DNA of 64,000 nt. Source: Rhizobium jaguaris (GTDB lineage Bacteria > Pseudomonadota > Alphaproteobacteria > Rhizobiales > Rhizobiaceae). Positions 60,271 through 64,000 of this stretch are shown piece after piece. The stretch spans positions 1,798,001-1,862,000 of the forward strand of contig NZ_CP032695.1 of the NCBI RefSeq assembly GCF_003627755.1, read 5' to 3'. Each line of letters starts with the position of its first letter. Positions within the stretch are counted from its first letter, which is position 1. Position numbers and translations under genes: made by a program. The notes under the pieces are model-generated. The model saw nothing but the letters and a program-made list of their open reading frames with translations. It did not search any database and had not been told where the DNA came from.

Positions 60271-61779
60271 ATGTCATCTCTTCTTCGCAAGCATCGCACC
60301 GCAGCCATCGTCGGAGCGGCCATCATCGTCGGCGCAGGCGCCCTGCCCTTCGCCCTCACCAGCCCCGCTGCCATGGCCGCCAACGAACCCGGTGGCATCA
60401 TCGCGCCCGGCGGCTCCTTCGCGCCGATCGTCGACGCAGACAAGCCGGCGGTCGTCACCGTTACCACCACCATGAAGGCAACCGATACCGGCGCGGATGC
60501 TGGCGATTCCCCGATGGACGAGCAGTTCCGCCAGTTCTTCGAGAACCAGGGCATCCCCTTGCCGCAGCAGCAGGCGCCGCAGCGTAATCCGGCCCAGCGT
60601 GCCAAGGCGCTCGGCTCCGGCTTCGTCATCAGCGCCGATGGCGTCATCGTCACCAATAACCACGTCGTTGAGAATGCCACCGACATCAAGGTGACGCTCG
60701 ACGACGGTACCGAAGTGCCGGCCAAGCTTCTCGGCGCCGACGCCAAGTCGGACCTTGCCGTCCTGAAGATCCAGGCGCCGAAGCCGCTCCCAACCGTCGC
60801 CTGGGGCGACTCCGACAAGCTGAAGCTCGGCGACCAGATCCTGGCGATCGGCAATCCCTTCGGCATCGGCACGACCGTCACCGCCGGCATCGTTTCGGCC
60901 CGCGGCCGCGACCTGCACAGCGGCCCCTATGACGACTTCATCCAGATCGACGCTCCGATCAACCACGGCAATTCCGGCGGCCCGCTGGTCGATGGCAACG
61001 GCAATGTCGTCGGTATCAACACCGCAATCTATTCGCCGAATGGCGGCAGCGTCGGTGTCGGTTTCGCCATCCCTTCGAATGAAGCCAAGACGATCGTTGC
61101 AAAGCTCGAAAAGAACGGCTCGATCGATCACGGCTATCTCGGCGTTGCCATTCAGCCGGTCACGAACGATGTCGCCGATGCCGTCGGCCTGTCGCAGTCG
61201 CAGTCGCAAGGCGCCCTGGTCGCCAATGTCACCGACGGAACGCCGGCTGCTGATGCCGGTATCAAGAGTGGCGACATCGTAACAGCCGTCGGCAACGAAA
61301 CCGTCAAGACGCCCAAGGATCTGTCGCGCCTGGTTGCCGATCTTTCTCCGGGTGACAAGCGGTCGGTCACTGTCTGGCGCAATGGCAAGAGCATCGATGT
61401 AAACGTTACCGTCGGTGGCAACGACGACAGCAAGCAGGCGGCCAACGACAAGGGCGACGGCAAGGTTCAGCCGTCCAACCAGCCCAGCATCGGCGTCGGT
61501 CTCGCCAACCTGACCCCCGACGTCAAGCAACAGCTGAACCTGCCGCAAAATGTCGAGGGCGCCGTTGTCGCCAGCGTCAATCCGGACAAGCCGGCAGCAG
61601 CAGCCGGCATCCAGCAGGGCGACATCATCGTCTCGGTCAACGACAAGCCGGTCCGTAATGCCCATGAAGTCCAGAGCGCGGTCGCTGAAGCCGGCAAGGC
61701 AGGCCGCAAATCGGTCCTGCTTCTGATCCAGCGCGACGGCAACAAGACCTTCGTGGCTGTGCCGTTCGCAGCAGCATAA
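60271..61779 (+). CDS. DegP/HtrA-type periplasmic serine protease
   Basis: 502 residues. The N-terminal signal sequence (KHRTAAIVGAAIIVGAGALPF, cleavage near AMA-AN) is followed by a trypsin-like domain with the catalytic triad His131 (TNNHVVE), Asp161 (SDLAVLKI) and Ser235 (GNSGGPL). Two PDZ domains follow (about 280-380 and 400-500; YLGVAIQPV, DKPAAAAGIQQGDIIVSVNDKPV). It degrades or refolds damaged envelope proteins. AAGGGA lies before the ATG. The 277 bases upstream are A/T-rich, including the near-palindrome TTGCAATATTGTAA at 60046-60059. It is monocistronic, and a hairpin follows. Confidence 0.94.
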   Translation: MSSLLRKHRTAAIVGAAIIVGAGALPFALTSPAAMAANEPGGIIAPGGSFAPIVDADKPAVVTVTTTMKATDTGADAGDSPMDEQFRQFFENQGIPLPQQQAPQRNPAQRAKALGSGFVISADGVIVTNNHVVENATDIKVTLDDGTEVPAKLLGADAKSDLAVLKIQAPKPLPTVAWGDSDKLKLGDQILAIGNPFGIGTTVTAGIVSARGRDLHSGPYDDFIQIDAPINHGNSGGPLVDGNGNVVGINTAIYSPNGGSVGVGFAIPSNEAKTIVAKLEKNGSIDHGYLGVAIQPVTNDVADAVGLSQSQSQGALVANVTDGTPAADAGIKSGDIVTAVGNETVKTPKDLSRLVADLSPGDKRSVTVWRNGKSIDVNVTVGGNDDSKQAANDKGDGKVQPSNQPSIGVGLANLTPDVKQQLNLPQNVEGAVVASVNPDKPAAAAGIQQGDIIVSVNDKPVRNAHEVQSAVAEAGKAGRKSVLLLIQRDGNKTFVAVPFAAA

Positions 61780-61812
61780 GCATCCTTTAAAGGACAACTG
61801 CTGCAGGACCCC

Positions 61813-61844
61813 GCGCCTCGTCTCCGTCATTGGAGGCGGGGCGC
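61813..61844 (+). terminator. Hairpin terminator after the DegP/HtrA gene
   Basis: GCGCCTCGTCTCC (61813-61825), 6-base loop, GGAGGCGGGGCGC (61832-61844): a 13-bp stem with two G-U pairs in RNA, 33 bases after the stop. A weaker hairpin (CACGAC-GCG-GTCGTG, 61896-61910), followed shortly by TTTTT, may be a back-up. Confidence 0.65.
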
Positions 61845-62060
61845 AGGTGTGTCTGGGCGGCTATGCGGCAGTGATCAGGGATGATGCATCGCGCCCACGA
61901 CGCGGTCGTGAGCGGGGCAATTTTTGCGGAAAACATCATTTGTGAACCACTGGTTTACGATGTCGCCAGAGAAGGCTGACACAGAACACTCCCGCAACGA
62001 GCCTTTCACTGATACATAACTGTTTGCTCAGACTGTAGTGACGTGGACGGCGAGGGGAAC

Positions 62061-64000
62061 ATGCGTAAGGCAGTTGGAGAACAGGCTGTGGGGTCGGTAC
62101 CTGTGGATGCCGACGAAATGATCGCGCGCCCGCGCTCGACGGAGGAGATCCCGCAGTCCCGCGAGCCCAGTCTTGCCGAGCGCTACGACTGGCTCGTGGC
62201 CATGATCAATCATGTGCCCGATTATATCTATGCAAAGGATCTGGAGGGGCGCTTCCTGTTCGCCAACAGGGCCATCGTCTTGAACAATGGGCTTGAGCGC
62301 GTGGAAGACATGGTTGGGCTGACGGATTACGACCTCCATCCTTCGGCCGCGGCTAAGAGTATAGACGCCATAGAGCGACGCGTCATGGAGAGCGGTGAAC
62401 CCGATCTCGGATTCGAGGAACGCCGTCTGAGAGGCAGCGGCTGGCTGATGATGTCGCGGGTCCCGCTCAGGGATAAAGCTGGGAAGGTGATCGGCGTTGT
62501 TGGGGCGTCACGGGACATCTCGTCCCGCAAGCGCGCAGAAAGCCTGATGAAGGCTCAGGCGCAACTTCTCAAAGCGGTGGCCAAGGGAGTGCGTCTTGAC
62601 CCGCTCCTGCGTGACGCTGCCGATCTGCTCGAAGAGGTCATCCCGGGCATCGCGGCGGCTGTGTTGCTGCAAGACGAAGGCGCCCAGTTAGTTCGTCTCG
62701 CAGCGGCGTCCCAATCTGCAGCCGCCATTTCGATTTCGCCGGCAGATATCCTCGAAAATCCCGCACTGTGGCGCTGCCTCGCAATCTCGTCCGGTGACGG
62801 CGGACAGCATGGCGTGCTCGCCGTCCAGGAATCGTCGAGCCATGAAGCGAGCGTGTGGGAGTTCCTGACGGGCGTCGCGCAGACGATCGGTATCGCGATC
62901 GACCGTCACTATGACGCTGAGCGCATTACCTTCCTTGCCGAGCACGATGCCCTGACCGGGTTACCGAACCGCACGCTTCTCGACCGGAAGCTCGATGATA
63001 TGCTGCGGCGTGCCGACGAAACCTCGGGAAAAGTCGCGGTCGTCTTCCTCGACGTCGACAACTTTAAGCTCGTGAATGACAGCCTCGGTCACGCGGCCGG
63101 CGACGAGCTGCTGAAGATCGTCGCAAACCGGATCTCCGAGGAGATCGGACAGGGCAGTCTAGTATCGCGCATTGGCGGCGACGAGTTCATTCTGGCGCTC
63201 CATCAGACCGAAGAAGACTTCGTCTCAAGGCTGGCGCGCATTCGCGAGACCATCGCACGGCCGCTTACCCTGGCCGGAATGAACCTGCAGCTCACATGCA
63301 GTATTGGAATGGCCTGCTTTGCCATGCACGGTAAAACGGCCACGGAATTGTTTGCCAACGCGGATATGGCCATGTATCGCGCCAAGGAGAATGGCCGGAA
63401 CAGTATCCAGGTGTTCGATCCGGTAATGGCGGAGAATGCGCGGCGAAAACTCGGACGTTCAGAGGAGCTTAGGCGCGCCATCGAACGGGACGAGTTCGTC
63501 CTGCACTTCCAGCCGCAGAAAGACATGATCTCCGGCGAAATCATTGGCGTGGAGGCGCTCGTGCGCTGGAACCATCCAACCGACGGGCTCGTCTTCCCCG
63601 GAGAATTCATTCCGCTTGCCGAGGAGTCCGGCCTCATCGTTCCGATTGGAGATGCTGTGCTGCGCAAGGCCTGTGGCCAAGCGAAGGAATGGCAGAAACA
63701 GGGGCTGCCTCCTGTGAGGATCGGCGTCAACATGTCGGCGCGGCAGTTCCAGGAACATGGCATGATCCGGCACGTGGCCGCCGCGCTGGCCGAGAGTGGC
63801 CTTGAACCGCAATGGCTTGAGATCGAAGTCACTGAGAGCCTTCTGATGCGCGACGTGCAGGGCGCGATCATGAAGATGCATGAACTGAACGCCTTGGGCG
63901 TCAGCCTCGCCATTGACGATTTCGGTACGGGCTATTCGAGCTTGAGCACTCTGAAACGCTTCCCGTTGTCGCGGCTCAAGATCGACCGGTCCTTCATCGC
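62061..64000 (+). CDS. PAS/GAF-GGDEF-EAL cyclic-di-GMP signalling protein (3' end beyond window)
   Basis: The frame is open from the ATG at 62061 (after GAGGGGAAC) to the last base, giving 646 codons so far. A PAS domain lies at about 45-165 (MINHVPDYIYAKDLEGRFLFANRA, VIGVVGASRDISSRKRAE) and a GAF-like domain at about 170-290. The GGDEF domain has LTGLPNR and the intact active site RIGGDEF (about 370). An EAL domain begins near 465, with VEALVRWNHPTDG (about 497), NMSARQF, EVTESLL and DDFGTGYSS, and is cut by the window end. Both catalytic signatures seen are intact, so synthesis and/or hydrolysis of c-di-GMP is possible. There is no membrane segment. Confidence 0.92.
   Translation, partial: MRKAVGEQAVGSVPVDADEMIARPRSTEEIPQSREPSLAERYDWLVAMINHVPDYIYAKDLEGRFLFANRAIVLNNGLERVEDMVGLTDYDLHPSAAAKSIDAIERRVMESGEPDLGFEERRLRGSGWLMMSRVPLRDKAGKVIGVVGASRDISSRKRAESLMKAQAQLLKAVAKGVRLDPLLRDAADLLEEVIPGIAAAVLLQDEGAQLVRLAAASQSAAAISISPADILENPALWRCLAISSGDGGQHGVLAVQESSSHEASVWEFLTGVAQTIGIAIDRHYDAERITFLAEHDALTGLPNRTLLDRKLDDMLRRADETSGKVAVVFLDVDNFKLVNDSLGHAAGDELLKIVANRISEEIGQGSLVSRIGGDEFILALHQTEEDFVSRLARIRETIARPLTLAGMNLQLTCSIGMACFAMHGKTATELFANADMAMYRAKENGRNSIQVFDPVMAENARRKLGRSEELRRAIERDEFVLHFQPQKDMISGEIIGVEALVRWNHPTDGLVFPGEFIPLAEESGLIVPIGDAVLRKACGQAKEWQKQGLPPVRIGVNMSARQFQEHGMIRHVAAALAESGLEPQWLEIEVTESLLMRDVQGAIMKMHELNALGVSLAIDDFGTGYSSLSTLKRFPLSRLKIDRSFI

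Noticed and set aside
60274..61830. 518-codon minus-strand frame opposite the DegP/HtrA gene
   Set aside because: Exact shadow of a protease with an intact triad; repetitive Asp/Val-rich translation without motifs.
1..64000. tRNA, rRNA, CRISPR arrays, insertion sequences, prophage or integrase genes
   Set aside because: Looked for by eye on both strands; no cloverleaf, regular spacer array, transposase motif or target-site pair was recognised. Small RNAs cannot be excluded without a covariance search.

Overview
The window looks like a chromosome or large-replicon segment of a Rhizobium-type alphaproteobacterium (Rhizobiaceae). The reasons are the G+C-rich third-codon usage, the rhamnose gene set rhaRSTPQUK / rhaDI in the layout known from Rhizobium leguminosarum, two mosaic palindromic intergenic repeats of the rhizobial RIME type, and a dense set of ABC uptake systems each paired with a local regulator. 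No rRNA, tRNA, CRISPR array, intact insertion sequence or phage gene was seen. || Layout. 1-1056 is the end of a peptide-type ABC ATPase. 1147-12174 is a complete L-rhamnose locus: rhaI and rhaD on the minus strand, and rhaR-S-T-P-Q-U-K on the plus strand, diverging from a 205-bp control region. 12279-22880 is a mixed accessory block: an HD-domain protein, a GlxA-type AraC regulator, a tautomerase plus an SDR that lacks the usual catalytic Ser/Tyr, two LysR regulators, a GST with a three-domain redox fusion protein, an AhpD-like protein with a divergent AraC regulator, and an orphan branched-chain amino acid binding protein. 22967-27133 is a sugar-type catabolic cassette (Gfo/Idh/MocA oxidoreductase, DUF993 protein, TIM-barrel isomerase). 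It sits behind a TetR gene, and the same 14-bp perfect palindrome occurs in front of both transcription units. 27255-30372 holds a VOC protein, a flavoprotein and an epimerase. 30504-36365 is a coherent kynurenine uptake and degradation cluster: a divergent GntR regulator, a TrpXYZ-like ABC transporter, kynureninase and a formamidase-like hydrolase. || 36558-45768 runs through an amidase, a VOC protein, a PAS-GGDEF-EAL protein, an isochorismatase-like hydrolase, an aldo/keto reductase (AKR) and an MscS channel. This part carries decay: a LysR gene broken by truncation, frameshift and a nonsense codon, a second copy of the AKR upstream LysR-box element, and a second copy of the AKR 3' end with its terminator region. 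45769-47480 has a bacterial tyrosinase and a Tat-exported alpha carbonic anhydrase. 47633-55571 is a GntR-controlled glycan locus: mannonate dehydratase on one strand; GntR regulator, GH2 beta-mannosidase-type enzyme and GH94-like phosphorylase on the other. Inverted operator copies lie between the two arms. 55681-64000 closes with a secreted cupin, a nitroreductase, an MFS exporter with a divergent LysR, a DUF2161 nuclease-fold protein, a DegP/HtrA protease and a PAS/GAF-GGDEF-EAL protein cut off by the window end. || How the genes work together. Most modules are self-contained 'import plus degrade plus local regulator' units, as expected of a soil and root bacterium: rhamnose, a putative keto-sugar or cyclitol-like substrate under TetR, kynurenine, and a beta-linked glycan or aldonate. 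Two intercistronic GC-rich stem-loops follow the rhamnose and kynurenine binding-protein genes. They probably raise binding-protein yield over that of the downstream ATPase and permease.
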